DNA of 64,000 nt from Sphingopyxis sp. QXT-31 (GCF_001984035.1 NZ_CP019449.1:434001-498000); one strand, 5' to 3'. Positions 52,974-62,232 are shown, counted from the first letter of the stretch. Made by a program: numbers and translations. Notes: generated from the letters alone by a model not told the origin.

Positions 52974-53636
52974 CGCTGCCCCCGGCTAAGCCCGGCTGAG
53001 CTGCAGCAGCGTGCCGCCGAGGTCGCTTTCTTCGCTGGGCGAGAGGGAGACTAGCGATGCCAAAATTCGCGCGCTGTAGGCAGTATCACTGCGCACAGCA
53101 GGCAGCGAGGCTCATCTCGCCCGACTTTCAGGTCAATCGATCGCAAATGCCCAGTTGGTTGCAAAAAGGCTCGCCGCAGCTCACGAAAAACTCGCGCATT
53201 ATGCCGGTATCCTCCGAGTATAAGGACAGAATATTATCGGATTTCAAATTCTTATAATAAGTCGCAGCGATCTGCCGCCCCAGCCAGCCGGTGCGGATTC
53301 CCAGCCAAAATCGGGATCAAATATCTGATATCTATGACTAATTAATCTTGGCCAGTCGCCAGGGTGCTGCTGATTGTGCGTCAGAGTGTGCCAATGAGCT
53401 GGCCGGAAAGGTCAGATATGGCTTCTCTCCAGAATTATCGGCGCGGCCACCCCCACGGCGCATGTCTGCTCTTTACGATCGCCGCCCCAAAGCGGCCAGT
53501 CTGCAAGCGGCCAGAGTCGGCGGTCTCGGCGACTGGCGTGACGGCTGGTGCCTCCAATGGCAGTAATGGGGTGGATTGCTAAACGACCGGTTTTGAAGAA
53601 TCATCGCCTGATACTGGAGGCGTCTTGAGGTAGCTA
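52974..53636. other. Long intergenic region
   Basis: 663 bases after purU. Only short frames without ribosome sites or family signal; I find no gene. CCCGGCTAAGCCCGGCT at the left end is a direct repeat, not a hairpin. The 53230-53350 part is AT-rich and could hold a promoter for the downstream membrane protein, but none is clear. Confidence 0.5.
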
Positions 53637-54239
53637 ATGGCAAGTCGGCAAAAGGTTACTCGTGCCTTCCTCTGGCTCGCCGTCCTTGCCGGGGGGCCGC
53701 TACTGGGTGCGAAATTATTCGATCTACTGGTCTTGGCGGGTGCGTGGGCCGCGTCTCCGCCCGCGTCGCTTGCCATGATGCCCTATGGCAAAGCATGGCC
53801 CGTCGATACCGGCGCCTTCTTTATCCCGCTTTCCGCCGCAATGCTGATCGCAGGGTTCGGTACACTTACTGCCGGATGGCGCACCCCATGGCACTACCGC
53901 TGGATGCTATGTCTCCCCTCGATCGGCATCTTGCTCCTGCTTATACTGACCGTGGTGGCGTTCTGGCCGATGAACGCAGCATTATATTATCATGGTGTTC
54001 ATTCGCCGAAGGACACGATTACTGACGCTCAATCGATTGTCATGACCAAGCAATGGATCGCCTTGGATTGGTTGCGCGTCGCAGGCGCAGCCGTCGCCTT
54101 CGTTGCACCGTTGCGAGCGCTGACATTACCTTGGCCTGAGGAGCTCGCACCACAAGACCCACTCATTGTGCGAACAATGCTGGCTATTACCTTGGCCGGC
54201 GTGGGAGCGTTTGCCATATGGTTCGTGTCAAACTTGTGA
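53637..54239 (+). CDS. DUF1772-like integral membrane protein
   Basis: 200 residues with four likely membrane segments (LWLAVLAGGPLLGAKLFDLL; FFIPLSAAMLIAGFGTL; LPSIGILLLLILTVVAFWP; VAGAAVAFVAPL) and a final one near the C-terminus. PMNAALYYHG followed by WIALDWLRVAGAAVAF recalls the DUF1772/anthrone-oxygenase-like family, but this assignment is by pattern only. No operon partners; the next gene is on the other strand. Confidence 0.6.
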   Translation: MASRQKVTRAFLWLAVLAGGPLLGAKLFDLLVLAGAWAASPPASLAMMPYGKAWPVDTGAFFIPLSAAMLIAGFGTLTAGWRTPWHYRWMLCLPSIGILLLLILTVVAFWPMNAALYYHGVHSPKDTITDAQSIVMTKQWIALDWLRVAGAAVAFVAPLRALTLPWPEELAPQDPLIVRTMLAITLAGVGAFAIWFVSNL

Positions 54240-54336
54240 CAAAGCTGTCGTCGCAAGCTGTGACAGTCCACCTCGCGCGTAGAACGTCTGCTTCCCTCGG
54301 GTGACCGTCTTGAGGCTGCCAGTTCTAAACCGGCCA

Positions 54337-55353
54337 TTAAGGCTTGTGGTGCCTCGCGATTTCCTCACTCGTCAGCCGAAGAAATCGTGCCGCATTATTG
54401 TAGAAAATGTTTCTCTTCTGCTGGTCGTCCAGGAAGGGAGCGTCTTCGATTACGCGAACCGACGCGTCGATGACGCCAGGCCAGATCATTTGGTCCGAGC
54501 CGAACATGATCCGATCGCCATATCCCGCTTCGACGAGCTCGCGCAGGAAGCCATAAAAGGCAGGGGGGGGCTCCGTGTAGACGATCGAGCCGATGTCGAC
54601 ATAGACCTGCGGGTAGCTGAACAGGAGCGCGCGCGTCCGTTCGGCCATGGGATAACCGGCGTGCATTACAGACACGCGCAATTTTGGATGCTGGATCAGT
54701 ACAGGTTCGAGCAGCAAGGGATCGCCGAGCGCAGCGCGATATTTGCCTTTGGCGTAGGGTTGACCGGGCTCACCGGGGCCAAGATGGATCGCGACCGGAA
54801 CATCCAGCTCTTCTGCGAACTCCCATAGCGGCTCCAAGCGCGGATCGTCGGGCGAGACACCTTCATATTGCGCCATGATCTCGCCGATGACGCGAAATTT
54901 TCCTTTTGCGTAGAGGGCACGTAGCTGGTCGATCGACCGCACGCCGATATGATCCGATCCCCTTGTTCCCGGTAGCCGGTAGTCGACGGCTTTTATGATC
55001 CGCATTGGTGCGGCGTCGGCCCACGTGCCCACCATTTCCGGCTCGCCGCTGACGACGCCGATGATGTTCAGCCGCTCGATCGCAGCGATCGTGTCGCGCA
55101 TGACCTGTTCGTTCGTGGTTGCGGGGAGAACCGGATTCGAACAAGGCGGTCCATCGAACGTCATGCCCTCGTAGACGCCTTTCGAGTTGTCCGACCTCGG
55201 CATGACTTCGAATGGCGTGCACATTGGCGGCGGATTTGCACCGGCATAGTCCGCGGCGCGGGCATGAAGATGCATGTCGATGATCGGCTCTCTGTCCGCC
55301 TTGGCCAGAGCTGGGGCTGGTAACAGTCCGGCAATCAAAAGAAGCAGGCGCAT
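54337..55353 (-). CDS. Secreted amidohydrolase-2-family hydrolase
   Basis: 338 residues. Signal peptide MRLLLLIAGLLPAPALA. The mature part is a TIM barrel of the amidohydrolase-2 type: DMHLH (H28/H30), VPVAIHLGPGEPG, LRVSVMHAGYPM and MFGSDQMIWP supplying the later His and Asp ligands, and the end NIFYNNAARFLRL. Such proteins are metal-dependent hydrolases or decarboxylases; substrate unknown. AAGGGA ahead of ATG 55353 supports this start over an in-frame one at 55392. Confidence 0.82.
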   Translation of the reverse strand: MRLLLLIAGLLPAPALAKADREPIIDMHLHARAADYAGANPPPMCTPFEVMPRSDNSKGVYEGMTFDGPPCSNPVLPATTNEQVMRDTIAAIERLNIIGVVSGEPEMVGTWADAAPMRIIKAVDYRLPGTRGSDHIGVRSIDQLRALYAKGKFRVIGEIMAQYEGVSPDDPRLEPLWEFAEELDVPVAIHLGPGEPGQPYAKGKYRAALGDPLLLEPVLIQHPKLRVSVMHAGYPMAERTRALLFSYPQVYVDIGSIVYTEPPPAFYGFLRELVEAGYGDRIMFGSDQMIWPGVIDASVRVIEDAPFLDDQQKRNIFYNNAARFLRLTSEEIARHHKP

Positions 55354-55666
55354 CGGTACGTCCCTTACTGGCGTCATCCTCGGCTTCGCCAAGATGAAGC
55401 ACGCGAGGCGGTCCTCTGTCGACCGTTACATCGACAGGAATGGGCGGCCGGGAGCGTCCGTTACGAGAAATCGCTGACAGAAAGCAGACTGGCCCATACC
55501 GGCCAAACGGCGCCGCAAGAAACGCAGTTCGTTCGATGACGGCGAAATGCCGTCGCGCTATATCTGGAAAATCGGAGGCGGCGAGCAGCGAAGCTTATAG
55601 CGCACCGTTACACAGCGGCATCAAAACAGCGTTGCGACTGGGCGAGCAACACGTGTGCATGCCAAT
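55354..55666. other. Intergenic region
   Basis: 313 bases between the amidohydrolase start (leftward) and the hybrid kinase stop (leftward). It holds the amidohydrolase promoter by position. I see no gene, strong terminator or repeat in it. Confidence 0.45.
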
Positions 55667-58174
55667 TCAAACCATGATTTCGCGTATCCGGTGCGCGAGC
55701 GCGTCCATCGCAAAAGGCTTGGTAATGAGCGCCATGTTAGGCGCGAGCCTCCCGCTTCCGATGACAGCATTCTCCGCATAGCCCGTGATGAAAAGAATTT
55801 TCAGGCTAGGGCAAAGGCTGAGAGCGGCATCGGCTATCTGCCGTCCGTTCATGCCGCCGGGAAGACCGACGTCGGTGATCAGGAGATCGATGGCCTCCTT
55901 CTCCCGCAGAATCCGCATCGCGCTCGGCCCGTCGAACGCCTCGAGAACCTGATAGCCCAATTCCTCGGCCACTTCGGCGACGAGCATGCGGATCGTCGGC
56001 TCGTCGTCGACGACCAGCACATTGCCGCGTGCCGGCCCGGCGCCATCGATCGACGTTGGCGCGGGCGGATCGGGATCGACCGTGTCGGGCTCCTCAGCGC
56101 TCATGTAGCGTGGGAGATAAACGCACATGGTCGTTCCCATCCCGACCTCGCTGTAGATACGAACCTGTCCCCCCGATTGACGCGCAAACCCGTAAATCAT
56201 CGACAGGCCGAGGCCTGTTCCTTCGCCAAGCGGCTTGGTCGTAAAGAAGGGATCGAAAGCGCGCGCGGCGACCTCGTCGGTCATGCCCGTCCCGGTGTCG
56301 GTCACGCAGAGAGACACATATTGGCCGGGTTCGAGATCGCGCTCCCTTGCGCCTCGTCCGTCGAGCCATTTGTTGGCCGTCTCGATCGTGATCCGTCCGC
56401 CTTCGGGCATCGCGTCGCGCGCGTTGATGCACAGGTTAAGAATGGCATTCTCGAGCTGGTTGGTGTCCACCAGCGTTGTCCACAATCCCGCCTTGCCGAC
56501 TGTCTCCACCGTGATCGAGGGACCCACCGTTCGGCGCACCAATTCCTCGATGTCGAAGATCAGCCGGTTCACGTCGCACGGCTTGGGATCGAGCGTCTGA
56601 CGGCGCGAGAAGGCGAGTAGGCGGTGCGTGAGCGCAGCGGCGCGCCGGACCGCGCCCTGCGCGGCGACAGAATATTTGTCGATTTCGGCGACGCGCCCCT
56701 GAGCGATGCGGATCTGCATCATTTCGAGCGACCCCGAAATGCCGGTCAGCAGATTATTGAAGTCATGCGCGATGCCGCCTGTGAGCTGGCCGACAGCTTC
56801 CATTTTCTGAGACTGCCGGAGCGCCTCTTCGGCACGGTCACGCTCTGCTGCGGTCTCTTTGACCTCTTCGACCAGCCGCATGCGCTCCTGTTGAAGCTGG
56901 CGCTCTACCGCTTTGCGCGCCGATACATCGAGCATTGCGCCCACCATCCGGATCGGCGCGCCATCCTCACCGCGAATGACATAGCCCCTGTCGAGGACGT
57001 CGGCGTAGCTGCCGTCCGCACGGCGAAAGCGATACTCGTCAGTCCAGTCGCTCGCGCCTCCGTCGATCACATGATGGATACTCGCATCGATCCGCGCGCG
57101 GTCTTCAGCGTGGATCTGCCCAAGCCACCATTCGCCGGTGGGCACGACGTCGTCGGGACCGTGGCCGTAAGCGCTTTCGAGAGCGGCGTTCCACGTCACA
57201 TGATTGGTCCGAAAATCCCAGTCCCAGATCGCATCGTTCGTCGCGCGTCCGGCGAGACGAAGGCGCTCCTCGACCTCGCGCAGCTTTGCGCTGGCCTCGC
57301 GGTCGCGCGTGACGTCCTGCACGGTGCCGATGAGCCGAACAGGCTCTCGGCCGTCGAAAAAGGCGAGGCCTTGGGCACGGATGTGACGAAGAACCCCGTC
57401 TTCGATGCCGACCGTGCGATACTCGACATCGAACCGGTGACTTCCATCGGGATCGAGAGCCGCAGCGACGGCGCGGTTCGCGCGCTCGCGATCATCGGGG
57501 TGAAGGCCGGCGAGAAATGCGCTTTCGTAGCTGACCGGAACTCCCGGTGACATCCCGAAGAGCGCACGGCACCGGTCATCCCAGGATAGACTCATCTCGC
57601 GCGGGCGGTAGTCGTAACGACCAAGCTCGGCGGCGCGTGTCGCGAGCTCGAGTTCCTCGCGACTGGCCTTGAGCGCCGCGTCGCTGCGCGCACGATCGAC
57701 CGCCTCGCGAATGCGAAGCGCGACATCTTCGACGAGCGCGATTTCGCCCGTCGTCCATGCGTGCGGCGCGTCCTTTTCTACGTAAAGCACCGATTCCAGC
57801 ACGCCTTCGCGTGTCATGGGACAGAGAATCTGTGCCACAATGTCGTGCCGCGAATGGTCAGCGGATTTGTGCCCCGTCGTGACTACGGTGTCACCTTGGG
57901 CGAGCTCGCCGTTCGTCGCCCCCTGCAATCGTGAAACCTCGCCGCTGCGCGACGCGCCGTCTTTCGTCCATTCAGAGGCGATTCTCATGCCGGCCTCGCC
58001 GGCGTTCGAAGCGAAGCCGCACCGTGTCGCGCCGAGATGAGTGCCGAGCCGCGTGGCCGCTGCCGCGAGGATCGCCACGGGGTCCGCGAGATCGCGCAGC
58101 TCTGTAAGCAGAGCGAGTTGAAATGCCTGACGCTCGAGCAATTCCTCGCGGCTTAGCTGATCGGATCGTGGCAT
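55667..58174 (-). CDS. Hybrid histidine kinase (GAF-PAS-PAS-HisKA-HATPase-REC)
   Basis: 835 residues, soluble. GAF domain ~1-170 (VLESVLYVEKDAPHAW), two PAS/PAC units ~180-305 and ~315-440 (each ending RLIGTVQDVT or RMVGAMLDVSAR), HisKA with phospho-acceptor H470 (GQLTGGIAHDFNNLL), ATPase with NLCINARDAMPEGG and GEGTGLGLSMIYGF, and a C-terminal receiver with D768 (LLITDVGLPGGMNG). A GGGAG ribosome site favours ATG 58174. A near-perfect EcfG promoter lies 66 bases upstream, placing it in the general stress response. Divergent from the LOV kinase gene. Confidence 0.92.
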   Translation of the reverse strand: MPRSDQLSREELLERQAFQLALLTELRDLADPVAILAAAATRLGTHLGATRCGFASNAGEAGMRIASEWTKDGASRSGEVSRLQGATNGELAQGDTVVTTGHKSADHSRHDIVAQILCPMTREGVLESVLYVEKDAPHAWTTGEIALVEDVALRIREAVDRARSDAALKASREELELATRAAELGRYDYRPREMSLSWDDRCRALFGMSPGVPVSYESAFLAGLHPDDRERANRAVAAALDPDGSHRFDVEYRTVGIEDGVLRHIRAQGLAFFDGREPVRLIGTVQDVTRDREASAKLREVEERLRLAGRATNDAIWDWDFRTNHVTWNAALESAYGHGPDDVVPTGEWWLGQIHAEDRARIDASIHHVIDGGASDWTDEYRFRRADGSYADVLDRGYVIRGEDGAPIRMVGAMLDVSARKAVERQLQQERMRLVEEVKETAAERDRAEEALRQSQKMEAVGQLTGGIAHDFNNLLTGISGSLEMMQIRIAQGRVAEIDKYSVAAQGAVRRAAALTHRLLAFSRRQTLDPKPCDVNRLIFDIEELVRRTVGPSITVETVGKAGLWTTLVDTNQLENAILNLCINARDAMPEGGRITIETANKWLDGRGARERDLEPGQYVSLCVTDTGTGMTDEVAARAFDPFFTTKPLGEGTGLGLSMIYGFARQSGGQVRIYSEVGMGTTMCVYLPRYMSAEEPDTVDPDPPAPTSIDGAGPARGNVLVVDDEPTIRMLVAEVAEELGYQVLEAFDGPSAMRILREKEAIDLLITDVGLPGGMNGRQIADAALSLCPSLKILFITGYAENAVIGSGRLAPNMALITKPFAMDALAHRIREIMV

Positions 58175-58218
58175 GCGTCTCCCGTTCGCATGGGACGATC
58201 CGCCACCGTGGCCGACCC

Positions 58219-58249
58219 TTGACAATTTCCCCGCGGATGAACGTTATAG
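58219..58249 (+). promoter_or_regulatory. Sigma70-type promoter for the LOV kinase
   Basis: TTGACA (58219-58224), spacer of 18-19, and GTTATAG (58243-58249) on the plus strand, about 100 bases ahead of the LOV kinase gene. The -10 end overlaps the EcfG element read on the other strand. Confidence 0.5.
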
Positions 58250-58264
58250 GGACGATTTCGTTCC
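58240..58264 (-). promoter_or_regulatory. EcfG (general stress response) promoter
   Basis: On the minus strand GGAAC (58264-58260), 16 bases, then CGTT (58243-58240): an exact match to the alphaproteobacterial EcfG consensus GGAAC-N16/17-CGTT. It faces the hybrid kinase gene at 58174. Confidence 0.7.
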
Positions 58265-58346
58265 GGTAAGAGCCACGCCACTTTGCAACAAAATCCGCAC
58301 GGGGGCGTATGGGGTATCACGATGAGCCGCCCGCTAAGCGGGCGAA

Positions 58347-60044
58347 ATGGAGGCTGTTGACCGCGTGACAGATCATGAGGAGCTCGACGCCGGAGCGAGC
58401 GGGACCGAACCTTCGGCTGGGGCCACTCTTGGCGATCATCGACGCGAAACCACGCTGACCCATTCTGGCCTCGACGAGCGAAGCAATATCTTCTTCGCCG
58501 CAATCGAGATGACCAGGATGCCGATGATCCTGACCGATCCGAACATTGCCGATAATCCGATCGTCTTTGCGAACAAGGCCTTCCTCGATCTGACCGGCTA
58601 TGAAGAGACCGAGGTTCTCGGGCGGAACTGCCGTTTCCTGCAAGGGCCGCAAACCGATCGCGAGCTTGTCGCGGACCTCCGGTCTGCCGTCGCGAACCGC
58701 CAGTCGATCGCCCTCGAGATATTGAACTACAAGCGCGATGGGACGCCGTTCTGGAATGCGGTCTTTATCGGACCGGTCTATGACACTGGCGGAAAGCTTC
58801 TGCATTTCTTCGCAAGCCAGCTCGATGTGACGCGGCGGCGAGAGAGCGAACAGGCGTCGCAGCAGGCCCAAAAGATGGAGGCAATCGGTCAGCTCACCGC
58901 CGGGCTCGCGCATGATTTCAACAATCTGCTTCAGGTCGTGAACGGTAATCTCGAATTGCTCGGGACCCGGATCGAGGATGAGAAACAACGAAGCTATCTA
59001 GCGCGTGCGCGCGGGGCAGCGGAGCGCGGCGCCAAACTCACGGGCCAGCTCCTCGCGTTTGCGCGCAAGACGAGGTTGACGCCCAGGGCTGTCGATGTGA
59101 ACGATTGCATCAACGGCTTCGCCGACATGCTTGAGGCTTCGCTCGGCGGCCGTATCGAACTGCACCTGTCGCTCCGGCGCGGCCTTCCAAAGGCGGTCGT
59201 CGATCCCGAGCAGCTCGAAATGGCGATCCTCAATATTGCGCTAAACGCGCGCGACGCGATGCCGGGAGGCGGCGTCCTGACGATTGCAACGGCGAAGGTT
59301 CATCTGAACGGCGATGCACCGGCCCGGGGACTCTCTCCGGGTGACTATATCTCGGTCGAGCTCGTCGACGAGGGCGAAGGCATGGCGCAGCATGTGATCG
59401 CGCGGGCGGTGGAGCCGTTTTTCACGACCAAGGCTACCGGGAAGGGGACAGGGCTGGGCCTTGCGATGGCGAGCGGCTTCGTTCTGCAATCGCGGGGGCG
59501 GCTCGAAATCGAAAGCGAGGTCGGCAAGGGAACCACCGTACGCATTCTTTTCCCCGTCTCGACATCTGACGATGCCGAACTGCCGGTTGCGGGTCCAAAA
59601 AAGTCAGTCGAACGCGGCGAGGCCCATATTCTCTTGGTCGAAGACGATGCCGAAGTCCGCGCGCTGGCGCGCGAAAATCTCGAGGATGCTGGTTATCGCG
59701 TAACGGTCGCCGAGAATGGTGACGCGGGTCTCGTAGCGCTTGAGCATCTGCTTGCCACAGACATGGTGGATCTTGTGTTCACCGACCTGGTGATGCCCGG
59801 AAACCTGGATGGCATTGCGCTCGCGGAAGCAGTCCGGCGGCTCGCGCCCCAAGTGCCGGTGTTGATGACAACGGGCTATAACGAGGACTTAGTCGTCGAA
59901 GGACCACTTCGCAGCGAGCGTGACGTGCTGGGCAAACCCTATCGCCGGGCCGACCTGCTCGATCGCATCGCACAGGCGCTGGCGCACAGGGATGAAAATT
60001 CTGCTCGGCGACGCCCGTCTGACTTCGGTGCTGCCGAGGAATGA
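58347..60044 (+). CDS. LOV-domain hybrid histidine kinase
   Basis: 565 residues. The LOV photosensor has the canonical GRNCRFLQG (92-100) with adduct-forming Cys95, plus NKAFLDLTGYEETEVLG and NYKRDGTPFWNAVFIGPV. Then HisKA with H189 (QLTAGLAHDFNNLL), ATPase (NIALNARDAMPGGG; GKGTGLGLAMASGF) and a receiver with D480 (LVFTDLVMPGNLDG). It should bind flavin and sense blue light, signalling in the cytosol. Start is ATG 58347; a GTG at 58365 (MTDHEE) with GGAGG upstream is an alternative. Divergent from the other hybrid kinase. Confidence 0.93.
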   Translation: MEAVDRVTDHEELDAGASGTEPSAGATLGDHRRETTLTHSGLDERSNIFFAAIEMTRMPMILTDPNIADNPIVFANKAFLDLTGYEETEVLGRNCRFLQGPQTDRELVADLRSAVANRQSIALEILNYKRDGTPFWNAVFIGPVYDTGGKLLHFFASQLDVTRRRESEQASQQAQKMEAIGQLTAGLAHDFNNLLQVVNGNLELLGTRIEDEKQRSYLARARGAAERGAKLTGQLLAFARKTRLTPRAVDVNDCINGFADMLEASLGGRIELHLSLRRGLPKAVVDPEQLEMAILNIALNARDAMPGGGVLTIATAKVHLNGDAPARGLSPGDYISVELVDEGEGMAQHVIARAVEPFFTTKATGKGTGLGLAMASGFVLQSRGRLEIESEVGKGTTVRILFPVSTSDDAELPVAGPKKSVERGEAHILLVEDDAEVRALARENLEDAGYRVTVAENGDAGLVALEHLLATDMVDLVFTDLVMPGNLDGIALAEAVRRLAPQVPVLMTTGYNEDLVVEGPLRSERDVLGKPYRRADLLDRIAQALAHRDENSARRRPSDFGAAEE

Positions 60045-60318
60045 TCGTTTCAATCGCCCGGTGGGTAAACGGCCTGTTGCACTTCAGAAACCAAGCCCCC
60101 GGTCTCGGTCAATGCCTCAACGGCTGACGTTGCGACCTCGCACCCAAGCGCACTTGCAGTGTCGCACCTATAAATCGTCCCGACCGCGGGACCGTCGCTG
60201 ACCACTCTCGCCATGGAGGCCGGAGCTGCAATCTGCCGCAACCCACCTAATGGCAGCTCTTTGCATTCTGATGCCATCAGCAGACTGTCTCCGGTCGGCC
60301 ACAACGAACGATTTGCCG

Positions 60319-60428
60319 AAAAAGAACACCCGCCCGATCGAAATCGGACGGGCGTAAGATAAAGAGCTGAGTTTCCTGAAAGGAAGAGCTCTCTTGGGTC
60401 GCATGGCGCGCCTAGCTTCGCTGGTAGA
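60319..60428 (-). ncRNA. Putative small RNA A (paralogous pair)
   Basis: On the minus strand: TACAAT (-10, 60440-60435), then about 110 bases ending in a GC hairpin (60329-60355 region) and a T5 run (60323-60319), a Rho-independent terminator. The sequence aligns with small RNA B: shared GCGACCCA, TCCTTTCAGGAAAC and the upstream TTTTTGGCGTCGCGG block. The internal hairpin GAGCT...AGCTC around TTCCTTTCAGGAA is kept in B with different paired bases. It lies just past the AhpD-like gene end. Confidence 0.6.
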
Positions 60429-60473
60429 CCTGATATTGTACCGCGACGCCAAAAAGGGAGCAGCTCTCGCGCC

Positions 60474-60920
60474 TCAGGGCTTGACCGCAACCGGAAGACG
60501 GAATGGTGCGCCAAGCCTGTTGAAGGCGTTCATCGCCGCAATCGCGATCGTCAGGTCCACGAGGTCTTTCGGCTCGAATGCCTCGGCTGCTGCTGAATAG
60601 GCCTCGTCGGAAGCGTGGGTCTCGCTGACACGCGTGACTTCCTCCGCCCAGGCCAAAGCCGCGCGATATTGGTCTGGGAACAGATGCGGGACTTCATGCC
60701 ACACCGGAAGCAGCGCGATCTTGTCGATCGGCATGGTCTTGAGAAGGTCCCGGGTATGCAGATCGATGCAGTGAGCGCATCCGTTGATCTGCGAGACGCG
60801 GAGGAAGACGAGGTGAATCAGTTCTTCAGGCAGGGCCGTGCTGGTGGTGACATAATGGTGCACACCGTAGAGCGCCTTCGCTCCAGCGGGAGCCACTTCG
60901 GACCAATTCAACCGGTTCAT
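60474..60920 (-). CDS. AhpD / carboxymuconolactone decarboxylase-family protein
   Basis: 148 residues. The AhpD core motif is present: INGCAHCIDLHTRDLL (C48, C51, H55), the C-x-x-C and His that relay peroxide reduction or protect against alkyl hydroperoxides. The rest (PVWHEVPHLFPDQYRAALAW, then LVDLTIAIAAMNAFNRLG) matches alkylhydroperoxidase-AhpD-like proteins. ATG 60920 is fixed by GGAAG upstream; the longer frame to 61373 crosses small RNA B and is not coding. It is flanked on both sides by the paralogous small RNAs. Confidence 0.88.
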   Translation of the reverse strand: MNRLNWSEVAPAGAKALYGVHHYVTTSTALPEELIHLVFLRVSQINGCAHCIDLHTRDLLKTMPIDKIALLPVWHEVPHLFPDQYRAALAWAEEVTRVSETHASDEAYSAAAEAFEPKDLVDLTIAIAAMNAFNRLGAPFRLPVAVKP

Positions 60921-61204
60921 CTGATCTTCCCTTCTTCCTGAGCCAAAATCGGCGTCACCATGCCTGACGAGCGGGATTCTTCCGCTGTGACATCCCGCGC
61001 AAAAAATGCCGGTGGACCGAATGCTGTCGAATGGGATCGGAAGAAAGGTCCGAGATTGATCTAGCGCAGTGTACCGATCAGGCCGCGCCAAGAAACGATG
61101 GGCCACGGCATTGTCGTACTGCGACGGAATGTCCGCATATCTGGAATTGGAGTTGAAAGCCGCCCGACCCAATCGGCCATTCCAATCGCCAACCGGCAAG
61201 CGCC

Positions 61205-61314
61205 AAAAAAGACGCCCGCGCGGCCGAAACCGTGCGGGCGTCAGATGAAGATCTCGGTTTCCTGAAAGGACGAGGTCTCCTGGGTCGCACGGCGCAGATA
61301 ATGTCGAGGGCCGG
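61205..61314 (-). ncRNA. Putative small RNA B (paralogous pair)
   Basis: On the minus strand: TACAAT (61326-61321), a ~110-base transcript and a terminator hairpin GACGCCCG...CGGGCGTC with a T6 run (61210-61205). Spacing from -10 to terminator is the same as in small RNA A. The internal hairpin has CTCG...CGAG around TCCTTTCAGGA, i.e. changed but complementary pairs relative to A. The loop carries TCCTTTC, which could pair with Shine-Dalgarno sequences. Confidence 0.6.
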
Positions 61315-61486
61315 GTAATTATTGTACCGCTGCGCCAAAAGAGCTGCCCTGGCGCGCATTGGACGTCGACCACCGGTTGCTTCAGATAGGAACCGTTCGG
61401 TAGGCAATCGGCCGCTCATGCGGTTTGTTCAGCCGGTGTTCGGCTGCGCGCCGCTACGTCCGGTGCCTGATTGAAGGAGACGGGTC

Positions 61487-61861
61487 ATGAAAGAATATAT
61501 CGCCGCTGCGGTCCTCGCTGCGCTCGCCGTTCCCGCCGGCCCGGCGCTGGCGGATCCGCCGCCCTGGGCGCCGGCGCACGGCAAGCGCGCCAAGGATCGT
61601 GGCCTCTATGACGGATATGGGCGCTATTACGAGCCTCGCCGCATTTCGCACAATGATCGCATTTGGCGCAGCAAGGATGGCCGCTACCACTGCCGCCGCG
61701 AGAATGGCACGACCGGATTGATCATTGGCGCCGCCGTCGGTGCGCTCGTCGGGCGCGAACTCGATGGCGGGCGTGATCGCACGGTCGGCACGATCATCGG
61801 CGCAGCCGGCGGCGGGCTGCTCGGGCGGGCTATCGATCGCGGTGAACTGAAATGCCGCTGA
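61487..61861 (+). CDS. Glycine-zipper outer-membrane-type protein
   Basis: 124 residues. Signal peptide MKEYIAAAVLAALAVPAGPA ending LADP. The mature part has a Tyr/Arg-rich region (DGYGRYYEPRR) and a C-terminal 2TM glycine zipper (GLIIGAAVGALVGRELDGG, then TVGTIIGAAGGGLLGRAI), as in SlyB/RcpA-like envelope proteins. GAAGGAG lies ahead of ATG 61487. A perfect 12-bp stem hairpin follows the stop. Confidence 0.8.
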   Translation: MKEYIAAAVLAALAVPAGPALADPPPWAPAHGKRAKDRGLYDGYGRYYEPRRISHNDRIWRSKDGRYHCRRENGTTGLIIGAAVGALVGRELDGGRDRTVGTIIGAAGGGLLGRAIDRGELKCR

Positions 61862-61868
61862 TGTAAAA

Positions 61869-61905
61869 GGACGGCGCGAGAGGGACCAGTCTGCTCGCGC
61901 CGTCC
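61869..61905. terminator. Bidirectional terminator hairpin
   Basis: A 12-bp perfect stem, GGACGGCGCGAG (61869-61880) and CTCGCGCCGTCC (61894-61905), with a 13-base loop lies between the convergent glycine-zipper and sciP genes. On the minus strand it is followed by T4, so it works best for sciP transcripts. Confidence 0.75.
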
Positions 61906-61950
61906 CCTTGGACACCGCACGCAGTGGGGGTGCGGGCGGTGACGAAAAAT

Positions 61951-62232
61951 CTATTCGACGGTCTGATCCCGCAGGCGACGTGCCTTCGTCACGCGCAGCC
62001 CGGCTATGCCCGCCCGGTCGATAGTGCGGCGCCACGATTCCAGTTCTTCGCCGCTGAGGCGGTATCTTGCACAGGCGTCGGCCAGCCCGATCAGTCCGCC
62101 ATCGATTGCGGCAAGCAACTCCGCCTTGCGGCGCGCGACCCAATAATCTGCCGTCGGTGATGGCAGATCGTCGATTGTCAACGGTCCGACCGGTCCGGCG
62201 ACCGACGTCGGCCTTGTCGTGAATTCGAGCAC
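61951..62232 (-). CDS. sciP: CtrA inhibitor SciP
   Basis: 93 residues from a GTG start. The DUF1153/SciP pattern is clear: LPSPTADYWVARRKAELLAA, then IDGGLIGLADACARYRLSGE and ELESWRRTIDRAGIAGLRVT, a helix-turn-helix protein that binds and restrains CtrA in Caulobacter cell-cycle control. GTG 62232 has GGAGA eight bases upstream and gives the usual family length; the in-frame extension to 62307 is Arg/Gly-rich. It supports an alphaproteobacterial host. Confidence 0.9.
   Translation of the reverse strand: MLEFTTRPTSVAGPVGPLTIDDLPSPTADYWVARRKAELLAAIDGGLIGLADACARYRLSGEELESWRRTIDRAGIAGLRVTKARRLRDQTVE

Noticed and set aside
53057..53582. Short frames (66-72 codons) after purU
   Set aside because: No ribosome sites, no domains, composition unlike neighbouring proteins.
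60921..61373. N-terminal extension of the AhpD-like frame
   Set aside because: It crosses a terminator hairpin and promoter of the second small RNA, and the family starts at the methionine at 60920 behind a ribosome site.
61389..61424. GGAAC upstream of the glycine-zipper gene as a second EcfG promoter
   Set aside because: No CGTT-like -10 occurs 16-17 bases downstream; the nearest GTTT is about 10 bases too far.
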